Source: Leucobacter sp. 7(1) (lineage in GTDB: Bacteria; Actinomycetota; Actinomycetes; Actinomycetales; Microbacteriaceae). From it: DNA of 64,000 bases. Below the pieces are notes generated by a model that worked only from the letters and a program-made list of their open reading frames with translations, did not search any database and had not been told where the DNA came from. The first letter of the stretch is position 1. Each line of letters starts with the position of its first letter. The translations under genes were made by a program, and so were the position numbers. This document shows, in pieces, positions 8,193 to 15,648 of this stretch. The DNA is taken from positions 24,004 through 88,003 of the forward strand of contig NZ_FUID01000072.1 in the NCBI RefSeq assembly GCF_900163635.1. The letters are read 5' to 3'.

Positions 8193-9038
8193 ATGAAGCT
8201 ATCGCCGTTCGAATCCGAGTATGCAGATTCAGTTCTGCCGACATTCGAGGGCGCCCCAGCCACACATGCTGCGGTGAGAACAAGTGCGGATGCGGAGACT
8301 CCGTGGACACAGATGTCGGCACTTCTAGGGACCACAGTGATTCAAGCGGTCCAGAGCTTCTACCTGGCAAAGCGGTCTAGGCAGTACTTCAGCGATTTGC
8401 TCGAGAACGACGATCGAGTTGGTCGGGCTATCACTGACATCAACAGCCGATTAATGCGTATGGCTGTGCTCGACATCGCCGCGCTAAATGACGGCGGACT
8501 GGCGGGCAACGATCCCGAGAACAGTCGGACCGCGTCATTGCCCACAGCCCATCAACGTATGAAGCGGCACCTGACCGACGCCAACGCGTCCACTACCGAG
8601 CTGGATCGCCTGCGCGATCTGCAAACTGACATCAATTCTGACCGCCACGCCCCGTTGAAGTATGTCCGTCACCTTCGCAACAAGTGGGCAGGGCACCCGT
8701 CATTGGATCGTCGGTTCGACGCTTGGGCAAGCGCAGATAAGACACTCTCGATTGCTACGGTGGAGGCTGCTTTGGCGCGGCTGGTCAACAATGCCCATGG
8801 CACTGCGCTATTTGTCTCCTCAGCCCCTGCTTTGCAGGTCTTCCGCCAGCCTCCGGCGGCAGCGAATCCTGATGGGTCTATTCCCATGGGGGTCGATCTG
8901 AGCAACGTCATAGTCTTGGCAGAGATCATGCGAGAGTCCGCTGATAACAGCATCCATGCTCTCCGTGCTCAGATCACAGGCGAATCCATGCTCGAGCGTT
9001 TGGCTCACACGGAGGCCTACCAAGGTGAGCGGTACTAA
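8193..9038 (+). CDS. uncharacterised protein with HEPN-like R-x5-H motif
   Basis: 281 residues, predicted mostly helical, no membrane segment. The central sequence YVRHLRNKWAGHPSLDRRFD contains RNKWAGH, an R-x(5)-H pattern placed at the end of a helical region, as in HEPN ribonucleases and AbiU2-like proteins. The family assignment is by pattern only. No strong Shine-Dalgarno precedes the ATG. Codon use includes more A/T third positions than the core genes in the window (gct, att, cta), in keeping with recent transfer. If HEPN, it would act as an RNA-cleaving effector; the preceding DUF4238 gene would be its only close neighbour on this strand. Confidence 0.5.
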   Translation: MKLSPFESEYADSVLPTFEGAPATHAAVRTSADAETPWTQMSALLGTTVIQAVQSFYLAKRSRQYFSDLLENDDRVGRAITDINSRLMRMAVLDIAALNDGGLAGNDPENSRTASLPTAHQRMKRHLTDANASTTELDRLRDLQTDINSDRHAPLKYVRHLRNKWAGHPSLDRRFDAWASADKTLSIATVEAALARLVNNAHGTALFVSSAPALQVFRQPPAAANPDGSIPMGVDLSNVIVLAEIMRESADNSIHALRAQITGESMLERLAHTEAYQGERY

Positions 9039-9062
9039 CGCGGTTGGAGTGGGGTTGGGGCA

Positions 9063-9290
9063 TCATGAAGTCGCCTGCAACTCGGTTTCGAGTTCCGCGA
9101 GGTTCGTGCGTGCGGTGGCGATGAACTTCCCCGCGCAGTCGAGGCAGTAGTGGAAGCGGTCGCGTTCGATTTTGATGACCAGGATACGATCGCCTTTGAC
9201 GATGACGTGCTTCTTGTTTCCTTTGCAGTAGTGCCGTCTACCGGCAGTGCCTGGCGAAACTGATTTGAGGAGCGATCGCTGACTACCCAC
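9063..9290 (-). CDS. small putative zinc-binding protein
   Basis: 75 residues. Cys22, His28, Cys49 and Cys52 (YCKGNKKH and FHYCLDCAGKF) could form one zinc site flanking a basic beta stretch (VIVKGDRILVIKIERDR), followed by a short C-terminal helix. Its GTG start overlaps the stop of the helicase gene by 8 bases, so it is the last gene of the kinase/helicase operon and probably translated by coupling. I do not recognise a named family. The overlap and motif spacing make it a credible gene and a possible component of the helicase system. Confidence 0.55.
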   Translation of the reverse strand: MGSQRSLLKSVSPGTAGRRHYCKGNKKHVIVKGDRILVIKIERDRFHYCLDCAGKFIATARTNLAELETELQATS

Positions 9291-11061
9291 GGCGCAGCTC
9301 CTCTTCGACAGTCGTGACGATCTGAGGAAGCTGTGCGATCAGGGAGTCCAGGTCGGCTGCCGTGTACTCGCTGCGCGAGGTGGCTCCGCTGGGGACCAGC
9401 TTCTTAATCTGGAGATCGATCGAAGACTTCACGACCTTGAAGTTCTCCCTGCTCTTGTCGAGATCTCTGCCCACCGGTTTGAGGCCATGCTTGGCGAAGA
9501 ACCTGCCCACCTCGGTCTTGACCAGGTCATCGAGGAGAGTCCGCTTTGCCTTGCGGGTGGCTTGCTTGGTGGGTGTGATGCGTTGCAGTCGGTCGAACTG
9601 CTCACCAGTGATGCCCGCGTCCTTGAGCACTGCCAGCGCCGCGGCGATCGCCGGGTCGGCGTTGATTAGTGTGAGATTTTCTAGGAGGACATCGTCCTGG
9701 CTGGTGATCACCGGAAGTGGGCTGCTTCCGGTGCCTCCGGCACCGGGCTCACGGGTGGTCGTGGGTTCGATGAGGTGCTCGTCGATTAGGTTCGCGAAGA
9801 AATCTTGGTCTGCTTCAGCGAACTGCTGGAAATCGGTCCAAACGCCGGTGATGTTCCCTCCTACGTGGAATACGACAACGCCGTCATTGACCGGGTCGAA
9901 CGGATCCACGCCAGGGATTACCCGCATGATCCGTCCGACGAACTGCATAAACGGTCCGAGGTTGCTAAAAATGCTGAACACCGCGGCGACGCTGAGGTAG
10001 GGGTGGTCGAAGCCTTCGCCGAGTTTGCGTACTTGCACGATGACGTCGAGTTCGTGGTTCTCGAGCTTCTCGTGGATGCGTTCGTTCGCCTTCCCGGCGA
10101 GTTGGCTGTGTACGAAGTCGGCGCGCAGTCCGAGCTCGCGGTACTTCGCGACGACCTGCTTGCAGTGCTCCATGTTCAGCGCCGAAGCGATGATTTTCAA
10201 ACGCGGCTGACCGGTCGTTTCGCGCATCTCGCGCAGCTTGCGGATGGATGCCTCGGCGATGGTGGTGAGGGTGGCCTCGGAGCTGACGATGCTGCGGCGG
10301 AAACCGGCGTCCTCTTCGCCGAGGCGGCGTACTTCGTCGAGGGTCACCTCAACCTCCGCGCCGCCTTCATGGCGCACGTAGTGGAGTGTTGTCGGGTTGA
10401 GCCGGTAGCCGTTGATGCGTTTGACGTAGCCCTTCTCGACGGCCTTGGAGATCGGGTAACTGTAGATGACCTCCCCGGTCATCACCTTCCCGTCGGCTCG
10501 GGCCGGAGTGGCGCTCACGTTCAGGATGCGGGCGTCCGGGAACTTGCGTCGCAGCACGTCCCAGCTCTCGGCCACGTTGTGGTGGCCCTCGTCGAACAGG
10601 ATCAAGTCGAAGAAGTCGCCGGGGAGTTTCGCCAGCCACTTGTTGTTCTCGCGCTGCAGCTGCTGGATGTTGGTGACGACGATGTCGGCTTCTTCGAGGT
10701 CGCTGACGTTGCTGGAGGCCCCGCGGATTTCGGCTGGCTCCGGGAAGGGCCCGTCGTCGAGCACCCTTCGTTTCGTGTAGAAGTATTTCGGGTTGCTCGG
10801 GGTTAGATCACCCAGCAGCTGGTCGGCGATCTTCAGGTTGGGGGCGACGAGCAGCGTTCGCTTCGACTTCGCGGCGAAGGGTGCCAGCGCGAGGAGTCCG
10901 GACTTGCCGCAACCAACGGGCAGGACTACCGACACTTCGCGGGCGTCCGCTCCTTGGAAGTCATGGTTCTCGATCGCTTGGTAGGCGAGGATCTGGGGTT
11001 CCCGCAGATCGGGGTTGCCGGCAACCGAGGGTTGCACGATTGCGTACTGGTCGATCTTCAC
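9283..11061 (-). CDS. DEAD/DEAH-box (SF2) helicase family protein
   Basis: 592 residues from the GTG at 11061. Motifs, numbered from there: Walker A PVGCGKSG (48-55), DEGH (147-150), SATP (173-176), a helicase C domain with VQVRKLGEGFDHP and the motif VI arginine finger in QFVGRIMRV. The layout resembles type I restriction or RecQ/UvrB-like SF2 translocases rather than RNA DEAD-box proteins. A GTG at 11145 is in frame but would place codons inside a strong hairpin (11106-11137); the GTG at 11061 has GGAG about 7 bases upstream and is preferred. The C-terminal 150 residues are basic and of unknown fold. Same operon as the kinase and the 41-residue protein. Confidence 0.85.
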   Translation of the reverse strand: MKIDQYAIVQPSVAGNPDLREPQILAYQAIENHDFQGADAREVSVVLPVGCGKSGLLALAPFAAKSKRTLLVAPNLKIADQLLGDLTPSNPKYFYTKRRVLDDGPFPEPAEIRGASSNVSDLEEADIVVTNIQQLQRENNKWLAKLPGDFFDLILFDEGHHNVAESWDVLRRKFPDARILNVSATPARADGKVMTGEVIYSYPISKAVEKGYVKRINGYRLNPTTLHYVRHEGGAEVEVTLDEVRRLGEEDAGFRRSIVSSEATLTTIAEASIRKLREMRETTGQPRLKIIASALNMEHCKQVVAKYRELGLRADFVHSQLAGKANERIHEKLENHELDVIVQVRKLGEGFDHPYLSVAAVFSIFSNLGPFMQFVGRIMRVIPGVDPFDPVNDGVVVFHVGGNITGVWTDFQQFAEADQDFFANLIDEHLIEPTTTREPGAGGTGSSPLPVITSQDDVLLENLTLINADPAIAAALAVLKDAGITGEQFDRLQRITPTKQATRKAKRTLLDDLVKTEVGRFFAKHGLKPVGRDLDKSRENFKVVKSSIDLQIKKLVPSGATSRSEYTAADLDSLIAQLPQIVTTVEEELRRG

Positions 11062-11105
11062 TTGCTGCTCCGAACATTGTGGTTGTGGGTTGGTGTCTAT
11101 GCTGG

Positions 11106-11137
11106 GAGCGGGACCGCCCGCCAAGGCGGCCCCGCTC
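11106..11137 (-). terminator. strong hairpin between the 41-aa gene and the helicase gene
   Basis: Two 13-base arms (11106-11118 and 11125-11137) enclose a 6-base loop. The single mismatch on the plus strand becomes a G-U pair in the minus-strand transcript, so the stem is fully paired in RNA. No U-run follows. It could partly terminate transcription, protect a processed 3' end, or act as an attenuator setting the helicase level below that of the upstream genes. Confidence 0.55.
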
Positions 11138-11161
11138 GGTGTCACACGAAGTCTCAGCCGC

Positions 11162-11287
11162 TCAGCCCTTCTTCTTGTGAACCACCGTCGTTCTCGGGTT
11201 CCGCTTCGCGTAGTTGAGCTTCACGAAGCGACCCGAGACGGCGCTGCGCGCGTGGCCGCGCGATGCGGCGCTCTTGCCTTTGGTCAT
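11162..11287 (-). CDS. 41-residue basic protein between kinase and helicase
   Basis: An ATG frame of 41 codons, rich in Lys and Arg with no acidic residue at all: it opens MTKGKSAASRGHARSAVSGR and ends RNPRTTVVHKKKG. The centre, SAVSGRFVK followed by AKRNPRTTVV, resembles a recurring short actinobacterial motif (SAVTGRYV...A-RHP-TTV) that I recall from uncharacterised small proteins. A GGTGG purine run lies 6-10 bases upstream of the ATG. It starts 37 bp after the kinase stop and precedes the helicase, so it belongs to the operon. The net charge suggests nucleic-acid or acidic-protein binding; the function is unknown. Confidence 0.6.
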   Translation of the reverse strand: MTKGKSAASRGHARSAVSGRFVKLNYAKRNPRTTVVHKKKG

Positions 11288-11324
11288 GTCATCACCACCT
11301 TCCGTGGTCTCGCACGAGGAGCCA

Positions 11325-12881
11325 TCAGCCTGCCTCGCTCACCCAGTCCGCGATCCCGGCACGGATCGCTGGCGGCAGCGTGCGTACCGTGAAATCGGTG
11401 ATTGACCAGCCAACCTGATCGCGGCCCACTGAGCGCAAACCTTCGATCGCCGCCATCGACATCTCCTCCAACTTGACGTCCTGCAGCACCGAGACCAGCA
11501 CGTCTCGCACATGCCATCGGTTGTGCTCGGGGCCGAGGACAGCGAGGGCAGCGACCGCCATGCGCAGGACGCTGGAGTCACTGACGACGTCGACGGTGCG
11601 GCGCATGAAGTTCGCCAGCACGTCGCAGTACTCGAACGAGAATCCGGTCCGTTTGACGTAGTCCGTGAACCGTTCGAACAAGCGACGGAACGCGCCACGG
11701 TCCCGGTTCCAGAGGAACTCGACGGACGACGACGTGCACCAGGGCAGCACGCGAGTAAGCGCCTTCATGTCATCGTCGTCCGACTCATCGAGAAGCGTCG
11801 CCCACTCAAACATCTCGATCAGGTCCGCCGGGGTGGTCGAAGGGCTGAGCATCCTGTCGCGGAGTCGTTCAGCGGTCTGTTCGCGCGACTCCCAGGCATC
11901 ATGCTCCTGGCGCGTGCCCAGGGTCCTCTCGAGCGCCTCAAGGAATTCCGCTACCGAGCTGTATCGGCTCGCGGGACTGTTCGCCGTGGCACGCTCGACG
12001 ACGGGCCGCAGAGGTCCTGCTGGCATCTCGGTGTTCACCGGGTACTCCTGGGTCACCAGCTCCTGGAGCATCTTGCCCAGGCTGTAGACATCCGAACGGT
12101 GGTCAGCGCTACGTGCTCGGGTCCACTGCTCCGGTGCCGCGTACACCCATGAGCCCATGCCAGCGCGAAGCGTCGAGGTCAACGGTGTCGTTTCCCGCTC
12201 AGCTTCGACTGCCAGTCCGAAATCGGACACCGCCCATTCACCGCTCTCTAGCCGGAGCACGTTCGCGGGCTTCAGATCACGGTGATAGACCCCGTTGCCA
12301 TGAATGTATGCCAGGCCGGCGCAGATCTGACGCATGATGTCCACGATCAACGGCGGGTTGCCGTCGACCTTTTCGATAAAATCAGCCAGACTGCCCTGCG
12401 CCAGGGGCATCGCGTACCAGACATCCTGACTGTCGGTTTCGCCCTGTGCGATCACCGAAATCACATTCGGGTGCCTGAGGCCTTCAAGCAGCCGCAGCTC
12501 CCTTGTGAACCGACTGATCACCTCAGGATCTACCGCCGCGCTCTCACGTAACACCTTGATCGCAACGACATCTCCGGTCTTGCGGTCGGTCGCGCGGAAC
12601 ACGTCCGCGAAGCCGCCGCTACCGATCGCGGGGAGCTCCAGAATGAACCGGCCACCCAGAGTCCTGACCGTCAGATCAGTCTTCGGCCGCCCGGCCTTCT
12701 TCTGCCGCAACCCCGAGCCGTTCCATGCCTTGATGACGTCCAGATCCCAGATGGGCCCCTGGGCGATCTCTCCGACAGCATCAGGGAAGTCGGGTCGCTG
12801 CCGCAATGCGGCGATGCGTTGCGGCGTGACGCCCAGCTCGTCTGCGACTTCACTCAATCCGCCCAGGCGCACGGCTACCAT
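11325..12881 (-). CDS. HTH domain - Ser/Thr protein kinase fusion protein
   Basis: 518 residues. Residues 8-52 (LSEVADELGVTPQRIAALR, then PIWDLDVIKAW) look like a MerR/AlpA-type winged helix. Residues 78-325 form a complete Hanks kinase: GSGGFADV loop, Lys109 in VVAIKV, HRDLKPANV (Asp202), DFG (220-222), APE (249-251). The C-terminal 190 residues are helical (HEAT-like in feel) with no recognised domain. There is no transmembrane or PASTA segment, so it is a cytosolic kinase unlike PknB. GGAGG abuts the ATG directly; the GTG three codons on (12872) has better spacing and may be the true start. First gene of the operon with the 41-aa protein and helicase. Confidence 0.85.
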   Translation of the reverse strand: MVAVRLGGLSEVADELGVTPQRIAALRQRPDFPDAVGEIAQGPIWDLDVIKAWNGSGLRQKKAGRPKTDLTVRTLGGRFILELPAIGSGGFADVFRATDRKTGDVVAIKVLRESAAVDPEVISRFTRELRLLEGLRHPNVISVIAQGETDSQDVWYAMPLAQGSLADFIEKVDGNPPLIVDIMRQICAGLAYIHGNGVYHRDLKPANVLRLESGEWAVSDFGLAVEAERETTPLTSTLRAGMGSWVYAAPEQWTRARSADHRSDVYSLGKMLQELVTQEYPVNTEMPAGPLRPVVERATANSPASRYSSVAEFLEALERTLGTRQEHDAWESREQTAERLRDRMLSPSTTPADLIEMFEWATLLDESDDDDMKALTRVLPWCTSSSVEFLWNRDRGAFRRLFERFTDYVKRTGFSFEYCDVLANFMRRTVDVVSDSSVLRMAVAALAVLGPEHNRWHVRDVLVSVLQDVKLEEMSMAAIEGLRSVGRDQVGWSITDFTVRTLPPAIRAGIADWVSEAG

Positions 12882-12895
12882 CCTCCGCGATAATT

Positions 12896-12948
12896 ATTGT
12901 CCATAAGACAATCATACCATGGAAATGGTTGATGTGATGGAAACCATT
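12896..12948. promoter_or_regulatory. AT-rich operator-like cluster upstream of the kinase operon
   Basis: Within a 174-bp spacer, three dyads are packed together: ATTGTC-5-GACAAT (12897-12913 region), ACCAT-4-ATGGT (12916-12929) and AATGGTT-11-AACCATT (12924-12948). A TATGAT hexamer on the minus strand (12916-12911) is a possible -10 element with no good -35. The base composition is far more A/T-rich than the rest of the window. The XRE-ImmA/IrrE protein encoded upstream, or the HTH of the kinase itself, is a candidate ligand. Confidence 0.5.
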
Positions 12949-13055
12949 AACTTTTACTGGTTGGGAAGCCATCTATAGTTCTAGGCAGGCACTTCGCGAT
13001 GCCGAGCCGCGCCTACACGGCACCCCCCCACTAGCCGTCGGCATCGCCTGTGCGC

Positions 13056-14519
13056 TCAGGCCACCGACGCTGAGGGCTTGTTGTCGGATCGTGCGTCAAT
13101 CAGGACGACGGATGGGTTCTTGTCTAGATCGAGCTTTCGCAGGATCGCACGCACGCGACTCTCTTCGGCCTCGCTGTAGAAGACGATGACCTTCAGAGAT
13201 TTGTTCGTCTGGTTCGCTGCCTCGTAGACCTCGACTTGGTTGCGCAGGTTCTGTTCGAGCTTCTTGTTGCTGGCGAGTTTGAACTCGATCAGAGATTTGT
13301 CGCCTGAGCCGTAGCTGACTTTGAAGTCGACTGGTCCGCGTCCGTTGTTCGGTTCGCGGTTCACATCGAAGTCGGAGAGTCCCCAGATCAGTCCGAAGAA
13401 TATCTGGACTTCGCTCTCGCGGGCGAAACCTGTTCCTTTTCGGTTGATCAGCCGGTATCCATCCTGTGCTTCGACGTAGTGCTTGAAGATGAGCACACGT
13501 TCGCACGCTTCGTCATAGCTGTTCCAGCCGGTTTCGTAGAACTTCGACTTCGCTGATAGTTCGCGGACGGCCTCTCGAAGCGTGGTGTCGAAGATCCCGA
13601 GTATCTCGTCGCGCTTCTCTTTGCTGATCGCGGAGGCTTGATCGCCGCGATCCTCCTGGATCGCGATGTAGCGGTCGAGTAGCTCGGGAAAATTGCGGAG
13701 CGTTGCTGCGGCTGCTGCCTTGAGATCGGAATCTTTGGGCTTGTCTCCGAGCTGGCCGCGGAAGTAGCGGTTGATGCGGTCGCGCGCGACGTCGTTGTCT
13801 ACAGACTCGGTGATCTGGTGATATTGGCTCACCATGTCCTTGTAGTTGATCCAGTTCTCATCGTGGGTCAGCAGGTCCAGTGGCGTCAGTAAGACGTAGT
13901 CGTCTCGAAGCTTCGGGAGGAAGTAGTTGCGAGACTCCCAGCTTTGCGTGTCGTAGTTGAACGCGACGCGTTTGACGTGAAATGTCGTGCAGTGCCTCGC
14001 GTCGAGGTGTTTCTTGGCGAACGTCTCGGTGTAGTCGAGTAGGAACTCTTTGATGAGGTTGGTCGTGAAGTCGCTGATGCTGTCGCGCCCGGTCCGTGGC
14101 TGGAGGAGGCTGAGCTTCTCCAGATGGGTTCCCTTGGTGACGTTCTCGTCGCCGAAGTTGCGCAGAACCGAGTTGAGCGAGTCATGAAGGGCGCGCGCGA
14201 AGAGGGGGCCCGGGCCTCGGCCTTCGTTACCGAACTCGCAATATCCGAGCCAGTTCTGCTTCACTTCGGAGAACTGGTAGAGGTCCTTGATTGTTGCCTT
14301 GGTCTGTGGTGTCTGCGACAGGCGCTTCAAGTACCGCAGGTACTCGACCACGCGCTCGTGGAGTTCCTGATACGGCTTCTTCTTGCTGTTGAAGAGGAGG
14401 AACGGGTCGACGAACAGGGGTAGGTCGGTTACGAGGTTGACATCGAACGCGCCGTAGCGGTCCAGGACGCTTCGGTCGACGTTGAAGTAGTCCGAGAAGA
14501 AGATCTTCGTTTGTGCCAC
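13056..14519 (-). CDS. uncharacterised protein with C-terminal PD-(D/E)XK nuclease domain
   Basis: 487 residues. The N-terminal 360 residues belong to no family I recognise. The C-terminus has the elements of a restriction-like nuclease core: an acidic helix RESEVQIFFG (Glu368/Glu370), Asp398 in GPVDFK, Glu412-x-Lys414 in SLIEFKLAS, and Gln428 on the following helix, then a strand KVIVFYS. The spacing fits Mrr-like or Holliday-junction-resolvase-like PD-(D/E)XK enzymes that cut DNA. It is the third gene of a minus-strand operon, 34 bp behind the XRE-ImmA/IrrE gene. Likely the effector of that module. Confidence 0.72.
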   Translation of the reverse strand: MAQTKIFFSDYFNVDRSVLDRYGAFDVNLVTDLPLFVDPFLLFNSKKKPYQELHERVVEYLRYLKRLSQTPQTKATIKDLYQFSEVKQNWLGYCEFGNEGRGPGPLFARALHDSLNSVLRNFGDENVTKGTHLEKLSLLQPRTGRDSISDFTTNLIKEFLLDYTETFAKKHLDARHCTTFHVKRVAFNYDTQSWESRNYFLPKLRDDYVLLTPLDLLTHDENWINYKDMVSQYHQITESVDNDVARDRINRYFRGQLGDKPKDSDLKAAAAATLRNFPELLDRYIAIQEDRGDQASAISKEKRDEILGIFDTTLREAVRELSAKSKFYETGWNSYDEACERVLIFKHYVEAQDGYRLINRKGTGFARESEVQIFFGLIWGLSDFDVNREPNNGRGPVDFKVSYGSGDKSLIEFKLASNKKLEQNLRNQVEVYEAANQTNKSLKVIVFYSEAEESRVRAILRKLDLDKNPSVVLIDARSDNKPSASVA

Positions 14520-14553
14520 GGCGTATCACGCTCCTGAGTACGGGCCAACTGTT

Positions 14554-15585
14554 TCATGCCGCTGTGGGCACGAGGCCCGCGATGTGGCTGCGGATCTCTG
14601 ACGGTGGGACTTGTAGATAGTCGGATGCTTGTCGGGTTGCGGACTTCACCTCGGTGTTAAAGAGCACCTTGCGCAGAACCTGGGACGTCTCCGGAACTAT
14701 CCCGCCGGGCTCCGCCTTGCGGTAGCCCATCTCAGACAGCGTCACGCAGGTGCTGCGATACATCCACTCGGTGAGGAGTTCCAGCTCGCGCAGGCGGTGA
14801 GTCATTGCCATGGCAGAGACGCGCCAGTACGATCGTGCGGCAAGGATGCGATCTAACGTGGCGTTTCGCATGGACTGTGACAAGACGCCATCCGCGGGCA
14901 TGAGTAGCGCGGCAGCGAACCTATTGGCTTCGGCTTCCTTGGCTCGACCTTGGGGACGGTCCTGACCGCCATCGCTATGCAGCACAAGGTGACCGAGCTC
15001 ATGAGCGGCGTCGAAGCGCTGTCGCTCACCGGTCTTGTCAGTGCTCAGGAAGATGTAGGGGACTTCGTCTCGATAGAAAGAGAAGGCGTCAATCTCTCTG
15101 CACTCGGCGGCGATGTTGAAGACGCGCACGCCGTGTGCTTCGAGAAGGTGCACCATGTTTGAGATCGGTTTGACACCAAGCCCCCAACGAGTGCGGATCA
15201 CGTCGGCCGCGGTCTCGGGGTCGAGCTTGTCCAGCGTCGGAACTGTCGGGTTCGGCAGCACGAACTTGCTGTGTATCCAGTCGGCGAACTCCAGCGTGAT
15301 GGTGGCCGCGGCGAGAGCGGCATCGCGCTTCGCAGCGGTCGTCTTGCTCAGCTTCCGGAAGCTCACCGTCTCCGGAGGGAGGACGTCGATCGACTCTCGT
15401 TGGAAAAACTCTGGAAGTACGCTGAGGTGACCAGCGAGAGCATCGAGAGACTCCTGCGGCGGGTGGTACTCGTCGTTCTCGTAGCTCGACAGCGTTCGCG
15501 TTGAAATGCCACTGATCTCCGAGAGCTTCGTCAGGGTGAGCCCCCGGCGCTGACGCGCAAGTCGGAGTCGTTCCGGGACGAACAT
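14554..15585 (-). CDS. XRE-type HTH and ImmA/IrrE metallopeptidase protein
   Basis: 343 residues from the ATG at 15585. Residues 4-56 form a Cro/CI-type HTH (LARQRRGLTLTKLSEISGIS, then TLSSYENDEYHPP). The middle contains an ImmA/IrrE (COG2856) zinc peptidase: DAAHELGHLVLH with the HExxH-type motif and the downstream EAEANRFAAALLMP glutamate. Proteins of this kind cleave or sense repressors to switch on mobile-element or defence genes. GTG and ATG codons at 15597 and 15594 are also in frame; an AGAGG site fits the ATG at 15585 at 11 bases. It sits between the unknown 223-aa gene and the nuclease gene. Confidence 0.87.
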   Translation of the reverse strand: MFVPERLRLARQRRGLTLTKLSEISGISTRTLSSYENDEYHPPQESLDALAGHLSVLPEFFQRESIDVLPPETVSFRKLSKTTAAKRDAALAAATITLEFADWIHSKFVLPNPTVPTLDKLDPETAADVIRTRWGLGVKPISNMVHLLEAHGVRVFNIAAECREIDAFSFYRDEVPYIFLSTDKTGERQRFDAAHELGHLVLHSDGGQDRPQGRAKEAEANRFAAALLMPADGVLSQSMRNATLDRILAARSYWRVSAMAMTHRLRELELLTEWMYRSTCVTLSEMGYRKAEPGGIVPETSQVLRKVLFNTEVKSATRQASDYLQVPPSEIRSHIAGLVPTAA

Positions 15586-15648
15586 GGGTGTCATCACCTC
15601 TCTTCGTATTTTTCAGGTGTGTGAGCGCCACCCGAAGATGGCTGGGGG

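Noticed and set aside
11061..11145. Longer helicase start at the GTG at 11145
   Set aside because: It would put the strong hairpin in coding sequence and has no good ribosome-binding site; the GTG at 11061 does.
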